Positions 51,804-60,977 of a stretch of DNA of 64,000 nucleotides are shown one piece after another. The notes under the pieces were generated by a model. It did not search any database, was not told where the DNA came from, and was given only the letters and a program-made list of their open reading frames with translations. The first letter of the stretch is position 1. Each line of letters opens with the position of its first letter. Position numbers and translations under genes: made by a program. The DNA comes from Clostridiales bacterium (lineage in GTDB: Bacteria; Bacillota; Clostridia; Oscillospirales; Acutalibacteraceae), in assembly GCA_019416455.1 (NCBI GenBank), contig DXXG01000018.1, positions 1-64,000 on the forward strand, written 5' to 3'.

Positions 51804-52250
51804 ATGGATGTGAAAAAGATCGAGAGTCTTGCCAAGCTGATGCAGGAGACCGGCCTGACGGCCCTGGAGCTCACCGAAGGGGAGAGCGTGCTGAAGCTGG
51901 AACGCAAGCAGGAAGTGATCGCCGCGGCCCCTGTGGCAGTGGCAGCCGCCCCGGTGGCCGGACCGGAAGCGCTGGGAGTAGTCTCCCAGCCGGAGACCGT
52001 CCAGACCCAGCAGGAGGGCACCATGGTGCTTTCTCCCACCGTGGGTGTGTTCTACGCAGCTCCCTCTCCTGACGCTCGTCCCTTCGTGGAAGTGGGCGAC
52101 CAGGTGAAGAAGGGGGATACCCTGTGCATTATCGAGGCCATGAAGCTGATGAACGAGATCCCCGCCGAAGTGGACGGCACTATCGCGGAGATCTGCGTGG
52201 GCAATGGCCAGGTGGTAGAGTATAACCAGCCGTTGTTTAGAATTGTATAA
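51804..52250 (+). CDS. accB: Biotin carboxyl carrier protein of acetyl-CoA carboxylase
   Basis: The 148-residue carrier has an N-terminal helical segment (MDVKKIESLAKLMQETG), an Ala/Val/Pro-rich linker (about 38-66) and a C-terminal biotinyl domain with K114 in EAMKLMNE. Biotin on K114 shuttles CO2 between AccC and AccAD. The ATG at 51804 has GGAGG 9 nt upstream. A 545-bp block of B and A repeats follows its stop and separates it from fabZ. Confidence 0.95.
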   Translation: MDVKKIESLAKLMQETGLTALELTEGESVLKLERKQEVIAAAPVAVAAAPVAGPEALGVVSQPETVQTQQEGTMVLSPTVGVFYAAPSPDARPFVEVGDQVKKGDTLCIIEAMKLMNEIPAEVDGTIAEICVGNGQVVEYNQPLFRIV

Positions 52251-52352
52251 CCAGCGTGACGCTGGACCCAAGTCGCGCATTGGGGCGGCGGCTGAATGCC
52301 GCGCCTGTGTAAGGCGATGGCGCGCGTCCGCGCCGTTAATTTTCGCGGACGT
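52251..52352 (+). repeat. Family B element, copy B5
   Basis: Starts at the base after the accB stop: CCAGCG-TGA-CGCTGG, then ACCC, GTCGCGC, GGGGCGGCGGCTG...GCCGCGCCTG and GCGCGCGTCCGCGCC with a GTCCGCG/CGCGGAC stem. Copy A7 follows on the same strand. Confidence 0.75.
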
Positions 52353-52360
52353 AAAAAACA

Positions 52361-52560
52361 ACGCGAAGCGCATAAAAGTTTCGCCAGCCTTTTCAAAGGC
52401 TGCGGGGTGTAGGGTGCTGGTCGCCGGTGGCGACCGTTCAGCACCGACCGAGCCGGCAGGTGAGACCGGAGCCCTACGGCCTTAACCGGCGAAGCCGGTA
52501 AAGAAAATGCAGGCCCGGAGGCCGCACGCTGCGAAGTAGATAGGCCGCCGAGCCGGACGC
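52361..52560 (+). repeat. Family A interspersed element, copy A7 with nested insert
   Basis: H0 CGC-GAA-GCG; ATAAAAGTTT box; H1 CAGCCTTT/AAAGGCTG (loop TC); H2 GTAGGG/CCCTAC with about 56 nt (52415-52470) in its loop; H3 CCGGC-GAA-GCCGG; H4 GGCC...GGCC around GCACGCTGCGAAGTAGATA. The insert matches that of copy A2' in fold and partly in sequence. 52561-52681 has no gene. Confidence 0.8.
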
Positions 52561-52681
52561 CCAGCACCCACCAAACCCAGAAAAGCCCACTGGCGTTTTT
52601 GGGGGAGTGCTCTGCTGGAGGGCCGTCGCCTGGGGCTATCCGCTGCGCGGCGTGCGCCCCCGGCGCCTGGCTCTTTTTGTC

Positions 52682-52764
52682 AGCGCTTTGCGCTGTTGTA
52701 GACCGCAGGGCTCCGCCCTGCAACCCGCAAACTTTTTGAAAAAAGTTTGATCAAAAACTTTTAC
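52682..52764 (-). repeat. Family A interspersed element, copy A7'
   Basis: Minus strand: GTAAAAGTTTTTGATC box, H1 CAAACTTTTT/AAAAAGTTTG (loop TC), H2 GCAGGGC/GCCCTGC (loop GGA), H3 AGCGC-AAA-GCGCT. It faces copy A7 and ends 30 nt before fabZ. Confidence 0.8.
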
Positions 52765-52794
52765 TTTCCCAACTTTCTAATAGGTGGAATCCCA

Positions 52795-53214
52795 ATGAAT
52801 AAAGAAGAAATCAAGAAGATCCTCCCCCACCGGGAGCCCATGCTGCTGGTGGATGAGGTGGAATTGATCGACGGCGTGGCCCATGGCAAGTGCCATATCA
52901 AGGGCGACGAGTATTTCCTTCAGGGGCATTTCCCCGGGAATCCCGTGGTGCCCGGCGTCATTCAGTGCGAAATGCTGGCCCAGTCCGCCTGCGTGCTCCT
53001 GGCCAGCGGCGCCGCCGATGGCTGTACCCCCATGTTCACCAGCCTGGATAAGGTGAAGTTCCGGGGACAGGTCAAGCCCGGTGATACCTTGGAGACAGAG
53101 TGCCAGATCACCCGTCAGCGGGGCAGCTTCTATTTCGCCAAGGGCACCGGCAAGGTGAACGGCAAGCTGTGCATCAGCGCCGAGTTCTCCTTCGCTTTGG
53201 TGAAGGCCGAATAA
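52795..53214 (+). CDS. fabZ: 3-hydroxyacyl-ACP dehydratase
   Basis: The 139-residue hot-dog-fold enzyme dehydrates 3-hydroxyacyl-ACP. Catalytic H45 is in GHFPGNPVVPGV and E59 in QCEMLAQ. The ATG at 52795 has AGGTGG upstream. The repeat block before it replaces the short spacing expected inside an operon. accC follows after 67 nt. Confidence 0.95.
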   Translation: MNKEEIKKILPHREPMLLVDEVELIDGVAHGKCHIKGDEYFLQGHFPGNPVVPGVIQCEMLAQSACVLLASGAADGCTPMFTSLDKVKFRGQVKPGDTLETECQITRQRGSFYFAKGTGKVNGKLCISAEFSFALVKAE

Positions 53215-53281
53215 GTCGGCCCGAGGCCGGAAAATCCGAATAAGACGGCCCAGCCGCCTTTTACGGAAAGGATGAAGTAAT

Positions 53282-54604
53282 GTGTTCACAAAAATTCTGA
53301 TCGCCAACCGGGGCGAGATCGCCATCCGGATCATCCGGGCCTGCAAGGAAATGGGCATCGCTACGGTGGCGGTATATTCCGAGGCCGACCGGGAGTCCCT
53401 TCACGTGGCTTTGGCGGATGAGTCCATCTGCATCGGCGGCGCCCGTGCCGACGACAGCTACCTGAACGCCCAGCGGATCGTCAGCGCGGCTTTGGCCACT
53501 CATGCCCAGGCCATCCATCCCGGCTACGGCTTCCTGGCGGAGAACGCCCAGTTCGCCGACCTGTGCAAGAAGCACGGGGTGGTGTTCATCGGGCCCTCCG
53601 CGGAGATCATCTCCAAGATGGGCGACAAGGACGCCGCCCGCCGGCTGATGAAGGAAAACAACGTCCCCACCACCCCCGGCACCGACATTTTGAAGGACGC
53701 CCAGGAGGCGGTGGAGGCCGCGGAGAAGATCGGCTATCCCGTGCTCATCAAGGCAAGCGCCGGCGGCGGTGGCAAGGGCATCCGTTTGGTGGAGCGCGCC
53801 GAGGATATGGAACGTGCCTTCCAGACCGCTTCCAGCGAAGCGGAGAAGGCCTTCGGCGACGGCCGGATGTATATGGAAAAATACCTGGATCCGGTAAAAC
53901 ATATCGAGGTCCAGCTGCTGGCGGACGAGGAAGGGAACATCGTCTGCCTGGGAGAGCGTGAGTGCTCTATCCAGCGGAACAACCAGAAGCTGATCGAGGA
54001 GTCCCCCTCCCCGGCGGTGACCCCCGAGCTGCGGAAAGCCCTGATGGACACCGCCGCCCGTGCCGCCAAGGCTTCCGGTTATGTGAACGCCGGCACGGTG
54101 GAGTTTCTCATGGACAAGGACAAGAATTTCTACTTCATGGAGATGAACACCCGCTTGCAGGTGGAGCACCCTGTCAGCGAGCTGGTCACTGGCGTGGACA
54201 TCGTCAAGTGGCAGATCCGCATCGCCGCCGGGGTGCCCCTGGACTTTACCCAGGAGGACATCCACGTGCAGGGTGCGGCTATCGAGTGCCGCATCAACGC
54301 CTTGGGGCCCGGCAAGGTGGATTTCTTCCACATCCCCGGCGGTCCCTGGGTGCGGTTCGACACCTTCCTGTACCAGGGGTACGACATCCCGCCCTATTAC
54401 GACTCCATGCTGGGGAAGATGATCGTCTACTCCTCCACCCGGGAGGAGGCCATCCGCAAGATGCAGTCCGCCCTGTGCGAACTGGTGGTGGGCGGCACCC
54501 ACAACAATATCGAGGACCAGATCGAGATCATCCGGGACGAGCGCTTTAAGAAGGGCGACTACTACACGGATTTTATGAAGCATTTTCACAAGGCGGGGAA
54601 CTGA
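53282..54604 (+). CDS. accC: Biotin carboxylase of acetyl-CoA carboxylase
   Basis: The 440-residue ATP-grasp enzyme carboxylates AccB-biotin with bicarbonate and ATP. N-terminal KILIANRGEIAIRIIRA, glycine-rich ATP lid KASAGGGGKGIR and catalytic EMNTRLQVEHPVSE are intact. The start is a GTG with AAAGGATG upstream. Confidence 0.96.
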   Translation: MFTKILIANRGEIAIRIIRACKEMGIATVAVYSEADRESLHVALADESICIGGARADDSYLNAQRIVSAALATHAQAIHPGYGFLAENAQFADLCKKHGVVFIGPSAEIISKMGDKDAARRLMKENNVPTTPGTDILKDAQEAVEAAEKIGYPVLIKASAGGGGKGIRLVERAEDMERAFQTASSEAEKAFGDGRMYMEKYLDPVKHIEVQLLADEEGNIVCLGERECSIQRNNQKLIEESPSPAVTPELRKALMDTAARAAKASGYVNAGTVEFLMDKDKNFYFMEMNTRLQVEHPVSELVTGVDIVKWQIRIAAGVPLDFTQEDIHVQGAAIECRINALGPGKVDFFHIPGGPWVRFDTFLYQGYDIPPYYDSMLGKMIVYSSTREEAIRKMQSALCELVVGGTHNNIEDQIEIIRDERFKKGDYYTDFMKHFHKAGN

Positions 54605-54632
54605 CCCGCCCAGAGAAGGGTGATGGCAAGGT

Positions 54633-55490
54633 ATGAATTTGATGGGCCTGTTCCGCTCGCCTCAAAACGAGCTGGAAAAGGGCGGCAAGCCGGTACCGGA
54701 GGAGGACGCGGGCATTCGCACCGCCTGTCCTCACTGCGGAGCACAGCTGCCCTTGAGCGAATTGCAGGATAACTTGCAGGTGTGTACCGCCTGCGGGTAT
54801 CATTTCCGCATCGGTCCCCGGGACCGGATCGTGTACCTGGTGGACGAGGAGAGCTTTCAGGAGCTGTACGGGGACATGAAGAGCCGTGACGTGCTCAGTT
54901 TCCCCGGCTACGAGCAGAAGCTGCGCAACGCCAAGCTGGCTTCCCGGGAAAAGGAAGGCGTGGTGTGCGGCACCGCCAAAATCAGCGGGGAAGAGTGCGC
55001 CCTGTTCGTCATGGACCCCAACTTCATGATGGGCAGCATGGGCACCGTGGTGGGTGAGAAGATCACCCGCCTGTTCGAGTACGCCACGGAGAAGGGCCTG
55101 CCTGTGGTGGGCTTCACCGTGTCCGGCGGCGCCCGAATGCAGGAGGGTATCCTGTCCCTGATGCAGATGGCGAAAACCAGCGCCGCGGTGCGCAAGCACT
55201 CCGACGAGGGCAACTTCTACCTGACCGTGCTCACCGACCCCACCACCGGCGGCGTCACCGCCAGCTTTGCCATGGACGGAGACATCATCATGGCGGAGCC
55301 GGGAGCCACCATTGGGTTCGCCGGGGCCCGGGTGATCGAGCAGACCATCCGGAAAAAGCTGCCCCAGGGCTTCCAGAAAGCGGAGTTCCTGCTGGAGCAC
55401 GGCTTTGTGGACCTGATCACTCCCCGCACGGAGCAGAAAGAGACCATCGGGAAGCTGCTGCGGCTTCATAGAAAGGGGGCGCAATCATGA
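54633..55490 (+). CDS. accD: Acetyl-CoA carboxylase carboxyltransferase beta subunit
   Basis: The 285-residue subunit has a zinc ribbon C32, C35, C51, C54 and the crotonase-fold core with VVGFTVSGGARMQEG and TTGGVTASFAMDGD. With AccA it transfers CO2 from biotin to acetyl-CoA. The ATG at 54642 is an alternative start. The stop overlaps accA (ATGA). Confidence 0.95.
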   Translation: MNLMGLFRSPQNELEKGGKPVPEEDAGIRTACPHCGAQLPLSELQDNLQVCTACGYHFRIGPRDRIVYLVDEESFQELYGDMKSRDVLSFPGYEQKLRNAKLASREKEGVVCGTAKISGEECALFVMDPNFMMGSMGTVVGEKITRLFEYATEKGLPVVGFTVSGGARMQEGILSLMQMAKTSAAVRKHSDEGNFYLTVLTDPTTGGVTASFAMDGDIIMAEPGATIGFAGARVIEQTIRKKLPQGFQKAEFLLEHGFVDLITPRTEQKETIGKLLRLHRKGAQS

Positions 55491-56251
55491 GCGCCTACGA
55501 AAAGGTACTGCTGGCCCGGGCCAAGGACCGCCCCACCGGGCTCTCCTATATCGAGAACATCTTTGAGGACTTCGTGGAGCTCCACGGAGACCGGCGCTTC
55601 GCCGACGACCCCGCCATCGTGGGAGGCATCGCCACCTTGAACGGCAAGCCTGTCACCGTCATCGCCATGGACAAAGGCAAAGATATGCGGGAGCGGGTGA
55701 AGCGGAACTTCGGCTCTTCCAACCCGGAGGGCTACCGGAAAGCTCTGCGGCTCATGGAGCAGGCGGAGAAATTCCACCGGCCGGTGATCTGCTTCGTGGA
55801 TACCGCCGGAGCCTTCTGCGGCATGGGCGCCGAGGAACGGGGCCAGGGTCAGGCCATCGCTGAGAACCTGGTGGCCATGGCGGGCTTGAAGACCCCCATC
55901 GTGTCGGTGCTCATCGGCGAGGGCGGCAGCGGCGGAGCTTTGGCTCTGGCCGTGGCCGACCGGGTGTGGATCCTGGAGAACGCGGTGTATTCCGTCATCT
56001 CCCCTGAGGGCTGCGCGTCCATCTTGTGGAAGGACTCCAAAAAGGTGAAGGACGCCGCCGACTGCCTGCGGCTCACCGCCCAGGACATGATGGAGCTGGG
56101 CGTGGTGGAACAGGTCATCCCTGAGGAGAAGGAATTCTCCCAGACTTACGCCCACATCCAGGAGGAACTGGAAGCCACTTTGGAACAGCTCTCCGCCCTG
56201 CCGGTGGAGGAGCTTCTGGAGCAGCGCTACCAGCGGTTCCGGAAATTCTAA
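55487..56251 (+). CDS. accA: Acetyl-CoA carboxylase carboxyltransferase alpha subunit
   Basis: The 254-residue partner of AccD is shorter than E. coli AccA (319), lacking part of the N-terminal helical region. It retains FVDTAGAFCGMGAEERGQGQ, the oxyanion glycines in GEGGSGGALAL and SPEGCASILW. AAAGGGGG precedes the ATG. It is the last gene of the fab-acc cluster. Confidence 0.95.
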   Translation: MSAYEKVLLARAKDRPTGLSYIENIFEDFVELHGDRRFADDPAIVGGIATLNGKPVTVIAMDKGKDMRERVKRNFGSSNPEGYRKALRLMEQAEKFHRPVICFVDTAGAFCGMGAEERGQGQAIAENLVAMAGLKTPIVSVLIGEGGSGGALALAVADRVWILENAVYSVISPEGCASILWKDSKKVKDAADCLRLTAQDMMELGVVEQVIPEEKEFSQTYAHIQEELEATLEQLSALPVEELLEQRYQRFRKF

Positions 56252-56266
56252 AACATTCGCCTGAAT

Positions 56267-56311
56267 AGCAAAAAGGCCCGCTTAGGGGAGATCCCCCGGC
56301 GAGCCTTTTCC
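56267..56311 (+). terminator. Terminator of the fab-acc cluster
   Basis: AAAAGGC(C)CGC...GGCG(A)GCCTTTT with an inner GGGGA/TCCCC stem; a T4 run ends the structure. Confidence 0.7.
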
Positions 56312-56335
56312 TGCCTTTATTGGAAAGGAGCCGCC

Positions 56336-57604
56336 ATGGAAAGAAAACACAGTCCCCGGAAAGACCGCCCCAGGGAGCCCCGCCGTGAGAAAGTCCCACA
56401 GCCTTCCACGCCCGTAAAGAAGCCCCCGGAAGAAGCGAACCACACTCCCTGTCCCGTCTACCGCAAGTGCGGCGGATGCCAGCTGCAAAACCTGAGCTAT
56501 CCCCGCCAGCTTGCCTGGAAACAGGACCGGTGCCAGAAGCTGCTGGGGAAATTCGGGAAAGTCTCCCCCATTTTGGGGATGGACCGACCCTATCACTACC
56601 GGAACAAGGTCCAGGCGGCGTTTGGCTTTGACAAGCGCCGGGGAAGGATCATCTCCGGGGTGTACCAGTCCAGCACCCACCGGATCGTGCCCATCGACTC
56701 CTGCCAGACCGAGGACGAGACCGCCGACAGGATCATCGTCTCGGTGCGGGGGCTGCTGAAAGACTTCAAGCTCACCGCCTACGACGAGACTACCGGCCGG
56801 GGCTTTCTCCGCCACGTGCTGGTGAAACGGGGCTTCTCCACCGGGGAAGTGATGGTGGTTCTGGTGACGGGAACCCCCGTGTTCACCGCCAAGAAGCATT
56901 TCGTGGCGGCGCTTTTGCGGCTCCACCCGGAGATCACCACCATTTTGCAAAACGTCAACGACCGGCGCACCTCCATGGTGCTGGGAGACCGGGAGAAGGT
57001 GCTCTACGGCCCTGGGACCATCACCGACCTGCTGTGCGGGTGCAAGTTCCGTATCTCCGCCAAGTCCTTCTACCAGATCAATCCCACCCAGACGGAAGTC
57101 CTCTACAACACCGCCATGGACTTCGCCGGGCTCACCGGGAAGGAGAAGGTGCTGGACGCCTACTGCGGCATTGGGACCATCGGTCTGGTGGCGGCCAAAC
57201 GGGGCGCGGGCCAGGTGCTGGGAGTAGAGGTGAACCCCGACGCGGTGAAGGACGCCATCCAGAACGCCAAGGAGAACGGCATGAAGAACGCCTGGTTCAC
57301 CTGCGGCGACGCGGGAGAGTTTCTGGAGGAAGCGGCCCTTCAGGGAGAGAAATGGGACGTGGTGTTCATGGATCCTCCCCGGGCCGGAGCCAGCAAGGAA
57401 TTCCTTACCGCCCTGTGCGCCTGCGGACCCAAGCGGGTGGTGTACATCTCCTGCGACCCGGAGACCCTCTCTCGGGACCTGGGGATCCTGCAAGCCAACC
57501 ATTACCAGATTGAAAAGATCCAGCCCGTGGACATGTTCCCCCACACTCAGCATATCGAATGCGTGGTGCGGCTGACCAGGAGGGAGAACCATGGCAAATC
57601 TTGA
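56336..57604 (+). CDS. rlmD: 23S rRNA (uracil-C5)-methyltransferase, RlmD/RumA family
   Basis: The 422-residue enzyme has a very basic N-terminal tail (1-35). Cysteines C39, C45 and C48 (CPVYRKCGGC), plus CQTED further on, would bind a 4Fe-4S cluster. The SAM domain has DAYCGIGTIGL and DPPRAG, with catalytic Cys in YISCDPETLSRDL. Many Clostridia have several RumA paralogues, so the exact uridine (1939 or 747) is uncertain. AAAGGAG precedes the ATG. It overlaps the next gene by 14 nt. Confidence 0.88.
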   Translation: MERKHSPRKDRPREPRREKVPQPSTPVKKPPEEANHTPCPVYRKCGGCQLQNLSYPRQLAWKQDRCQKLLGKFGKVSPILGMDRPYHYRNKVQAAFGFDKRRGRIISGVYQSSTHRIVPIDSCQTEDETADRIIVSVRGLLKDFKLTAYDETTGRGFLRHVLVKRGFSTGEVMVVLVTGTPVFTAKKHFVAALLRLHPEITTILQNVNDRRTSMVLGDREKVLYGPGTITDLLCGCKFRISAKSFYQINPTQTEVLYNTAMDFAGLTGKEKVLDAYCGIGTIGLVAAKRGAGQVLGVEVNPDAVKDAIQNAKENGMKNAWFTCGDAGEFLEEAALQGEKWDVVFMDPPRAGASKEFLTALCACGPKRVVYISCDPETLSRDLGILQANHYQIEKIQPVDMFPHTQHIECVVRLTRRENHGKS

Positions 57605-58055
57605 AATAACCAATATGGTGATGATCCAGGACAAGACCACGGGGAAAGTGGTGGTGCAGGACCGGTTGAAAAGCTGGTGCGGCATCGCCTTTCCCGGAGG
57701 GCACGCAGAGCCTGGGGAGTCCATTTACGACAGCGCCATCCGGGAAGTGTGGGAGGAGACGGGCCTGACGGTCCGCAGCTTGACTCCCTGTGGGTTCATG
57801 TATTGGTTCAACAACAAGACCCAGGACAAGTACTTCACCTACTTTTACAAGACTACGGACTTCACCGGGACCCTGACAGACGCCACGGAGGAAGGAGCTG
57901 TGTTCTGGACCAGCCTGGACTCCCTGGACAGTATGAAGCTGGCCCCCAATTTCAAAGATTACCTGCCCGTATTTTTGGGAGACCGGTACACGGAAGCCTA
58001 CTGCTCCTGGAATGACGAGACAGAGAGCGATGCTAGGGAGATCATCTACAGATAA
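57591..58055 (+). CDS. Nudix hydrolase, 8-oxo-dGTPase-like
   Basis: The 154-residue hydrolase has the full Nudix box GGHAEPGESIYDSAIREVWE-ETGL. The beta-strand DRLKSWCGIAFPGG and YKTTDFTGTL resemble MutT-type 8-oxo-dGTP diphosphatases. The start, behind AGGAGGGAG, lies inside the end of rlmD, so the two are coupled. The substrate is inferred only. Confidence 0.82.
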   Translation: MANLEITNMVMIQDKTTGKVVVQDRLKSWCGIAFPGGHAEPGESIYDSAIREVWEETGLTVRSLTPCGFMYWFNNKTQDKYFTYFYKTTDFTGTLTDATEEGAVFWTSLDSLDSMKLAPNFKDYLPVFLGDRYTEAYCSWNDETESDAREIIYR

Positions 58056-58120
58056 GACGGGGGAAAGGGGCAGCCTTTCGCCGTCCCCGCTGTGAAACTG
58101 AGAAAAAGGAAGTGGACTCC

Positions 58121-59488
58121 ATGCCCCAAAAGACCGACCTGACCGCCGGACCTATTACGGCCACTATGCTGCGGTTTGCCCTGCCCATGATCCTGGGTAA
58201 TCTGTTGCAGCAGTTCTACAATGTGGCGGATACCTTTATTGTGGGACAATTCCTGGGGGCGGGAGCCCTGGCGGCAGTGGGGTCCTCTTACACTCTGATG
58301 ACCTTTCTCACCTCCATCCTGCTGGGCATGTGCATGGGCAGCGGAGCGGTGTTCTCTATTCGGTATGGGGAGAGGGACCTGCCCAAGCTGAAAAACAGCA
58401 TGGCGCTGTCCTTCGTAATGATTGCCGGGTTCACGGTGGTGCTGAACCTGCTGGTGTTTCTCCTCATTGACCCCATGATGGCTCTGCTGTCCGTTCCCGC
58501 GGACGTGTACGACCTGATGCGTCAGTACCTGTGGGTGATCTTCTTCGGCATCGGAGGCACCTTTTTCTATAACTTTTTCGCCTCTTTGCTGCGGGCGGTG
58601 GGAAATTCCGCCGCGCCTCTGCTGTTTTTAGGGATTTCCGCCGTGCTGAACATCGTCTTGGACGTGGTGCTGGTGGTAGTGGTCCCCTGGGGTGTGGGAG
58701 GAGCCGCCTTGGCCACTGCTGTTTCCCAGTGGGTGTCCGGACTGGGACTTTTGGCCTACGCCTGGAAGAAACTGCCCCAACTCCGCCCCGGCAGGCAGGA
58801 CCTGCGGTGGGGGAAGGAGAGTGTGGGGGAGATTGCTCGGTTCTCTCTGCTCACCTGCGTCCAGCAGTCGGTGATGAACTTCGGCATCCTCATGGTCCAG
58901 GGACTGGTCAACTCCTTCGGCACCGTGGTGATGGCCGCCTTTGCCGCCGCGGTGAAGATCGATTCCTTCGCCTATATGCCGGTGCAGGATTTCGGCAACG
59001 CTTTTTCCACCTTCATCGCTCAGAATTACGGCGCCAAGCGGACTGACCGCATCCGCAAGGGCATGAAGAGCGCGGTGATCTGCGCCGTCAGCTTTTCTAT
59101 TTTGGTGTCGGCGCTGGTGATTCTCTTCGCCAAGCCCTTGCTGCTGTTGTTCGTCAAACCCTGGGAGACGGAGATCCTGGCGGTGGGGGTCCAGTACCTG
59201 CGGATCGAGGGGGCTTTCTACTGGGGCATCGGCGGGCTGTTCCTGCTGTACGGCCTGTATCGGGCCATTGAGCGGCCGGGGATATCCCTGGTGCTCACCG
59301 TCATCTCCCTGGGCACCCGGGTGGCGCTGGCCTACGCTTTGTCGGCGGTGCCCTTCATCGGCGTGACGGGGATCTGGTGGAGCGTGCCCATCGGCTGGAT
59401 GCTGGCCGATGCCGTGGGAATGCTGTACTATCGCAAGATCCGGGGAGGCCTGCTGAAAAGCGGCAGTCCCGGAGAAAATAATGGCTGA
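58121..59488 (+). CDS. MATE-family efflux transporter
   Basis: The 455-residue membrane protein has 12 predicted helices in two MatE halves. Typical start: LRFALPMILGNLLQQFYNVADTF-IVG; second half: VVMAAFAAAVKIDSFAYMP. It likely exports cationic drugs or metabolites by Na+ or H+ antiport. The ATG at 58121 is preferred, with AAGGA 10 nt upstream; the GTG at 58112 would be too close. Confidence 0.9.
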   Translation: MPQKTDLTAGPITATMLRFALPMILGNLLQQFYNVADTFIVGQFLGAGALAAVGSSYTLMTFLTSILLGMCMGSGAVFSIRYGERDLPKLKNSMALSFVMIAGFTVVLNLLVFLLIDPMMALLSVPADVYDLMRQYLWVIFFGIGGTFFYNFFASLLRAVGNSAAPLLFLGISAVLNIVLDVVLVVVVPWGVGGAALATAVSQWVSGLGLLAYAWKKLPQLRPGRQDLRWGKESVGEIARFSLLTCVQQSVMNFGILMVQGLVNSFGTVVMAAFAAAVKIDSFAYMPVQDFGNAFSTFIAQNYGAKRTDRIRKGMKSAVICAVSFSILVSALVILFAKPLLLLFVKPWETEILAVGVQYLRIEGAFYWGIGGLFLLYGLYRAIERPGISLVLTVISLGTRVALAYALSAVPFIGVTGIWWSVPIGWMLADAVGMLYYRKIRGGLLKSGSPGENNG

Positions 59489-59489
59489 A

Positions 59490-59538
59490 ACAAGGAGAGG
59501 AAGAAGGGCAAGGTTTGTCCATCTTCCTCCTTGTGTTT
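59490..59538 (+). terminator. Terminator of the MATE gene
   Basis: ACAAGGAG(AG)GAAGA / TCTTCCTCCTTGT stem (2-nt bulge), then GTTTT. A weak promoter TTGTGT-17nt-CACAAT for the next gene overlaps its end (about 59531-59559). Confidence 0.6.
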
Positions 59539-59601
59539 TCGGGGAAAATGTGTCACAATAGGGAACATAGCTACTTTAGGGATTTATTGAGGTGAAGGAA
59601 C

Positions 59602-60960
59602 ATGGAACACAAACGTGGGATGTTTTCAGGGAAGATCGGCTTCGTGCTGGCCGCGGCGGGATCCGCGGTGGGTTTGGGGAACATTTGGCGGTTCCCCTAC
59701 TTGGCCGCTAAGTACGGCGGAGGCATCTTCCTGCTGGTATATCTGGTGCTGGTGGTCACTCTGGGCTTTGCCTTGATGGTGGCCGAGGTGGCCATTGGCC
59801 GCAAGACCAAACTGAGCGCTGTGGGGGCTTTTCAAAAGCTGGACAAGCGGTTTTCCTTTTTGGGGTACCTCACCTCTTTGGTGCCCATCATCATTTTCCC
59901 CTACTACTGCGTCATCGGCGGCTGGGTGCTGAAATACCTGACGGTATACATTACCGGTCAGGGAGCCGCGGCCGCGCAGGATTCCTATTTCAACAACTAC
60001 ATCGCCCAGCCCGTGGAGCCCATCCTTTGGCTGGCGGTTTACGTGGGAGTCACGGCGCTGATTGTGTTTTTCGGTGTTCAGAAGGGCGTGGAGAAAGCCA
60101 GCAAGGTGATGATGCCTGTTCTGGCGGTGCTGTCTCTGGGAGTGGCGGCCTACTCGGTGACACGGCCCGGCGCCCTGGACGGCGTGGCCTACTACCTCAT
60201 TCCTGATTTCAGCCGGTTCTCTCCCATGACCGTGCTGGCCGCCATGGGGCAGATGTTCTACTCTATGTCTTTGGCCATGGGCATCATGGTGACCTACGGC
60301 TCCTACATGAAGCGGGAGGACGACCTGGAAAAGTCCGTGAAGCAGATCGAGCTGTTTGACACAGGTATGGCCTTTGTGGCGGGCTTGATGATCATTCCGG
60401 CGGTGTTCGCCTTCTCCGGCGGGGATGAGGCGGCCCTGAATCAGGGCAAAGGCCTGATGTTTGTCACCCTGCCCAAGGTGTTTGCCGACGCGGGCACCAT
60501 TGGGCTGATCTTCGGCGGATTGTTCTTCCTACTGGTGCTTTTCGCCGCTCTTACCTCTTCTGTTTCTTTGATGGAGACGGTGGTGTCCATCTTCCAGGAC
60601 AAGTTCCATTGGAGCCGGAAAAAGACCTGCGGCCTGGTGCTGGCAGGCTGTCTGGTGCTGGCCCTGCCCACCTCCTTGGGTTACGGCCCCCTGAGCTGGA
60701 TCTCTGTTTTGGGCATGTCTGTGTTGGATTTCTTCGACTTTATCACCAACAGTGTGATGATGCCCATTGTGGCCTTCTGCATCTGCTTGTTCGTGGGGTA
60801 CGTGGTCAAGACCAAGACCGTGGTGAACGAGGTGAAACGCTCCTCCCCTTTCAAGCGGGAGAAGCTGTTCGTGGTGATGATCAAGTACGTGGCGCCGGTG
60901 TGCATCGTGCTGATCCTGGTGTCCTCTGTTTTGGACGCTTTGGGCATTGTGAAAATCTAA
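59602..60960 (+). CDS. Sodium-dependent transporter, NSS (LeuT-like) family
   Basis: The 452-residue transporter has 11-12 predicted helices. The unwound helix 1 signature GFVLAAAGSAVGLGNIWRFP is at about 12-31, forming sodium and amino acid sites; helix 6 has FYSMSLAMGIMVTYGSY. It imports an amino acid or amine with Na+; the substrate is unknown. The GGTGAAGGA site lies 4 nt from the ATG. Confidence 0.92.
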   Translation: MEHKRGMFSGKIGFVLAAAGSAVGLGNIWRFPYLAAKYGGGIFLLVYLVLVVTLGFALMVAEVAIGRKTKLSAVGAFQKLDKRFSFLGYLTSLVPIIIFPYYCVIGGWVLKYLTVYITGQGAAAAQDSYFNNYIAQPVEPILWLAVYVGVTALIVFFGVQKGVEKASKVMMPVLAVLSLGVAAYSVTRPGALDGVAYYLIPDFSRFSPMTVLAAMGQMFYSMSLAMGIMVTYGSYMKREDDLEKSVKQIELFDTGMAFVAGLMIIPAVFAFSGGDEAALNQGKGLMFVTLPKVFADAGTIGLIFGGLFFLLVLFAALTSSVSLMETVVSIFQDKFHWSRKKTCGLVLAGCLVLALPTSLGYGPLSWISVLGMSVLDFFDFITNSVMMPIVAFCICLFVGYVVKTKTVVNEVKRSSPFKREKLFVVMIKYVAPVCIVLILVSSVLDALGIVKI

Positions 60961-60977
60961 GAGACCGATTGAGACGG

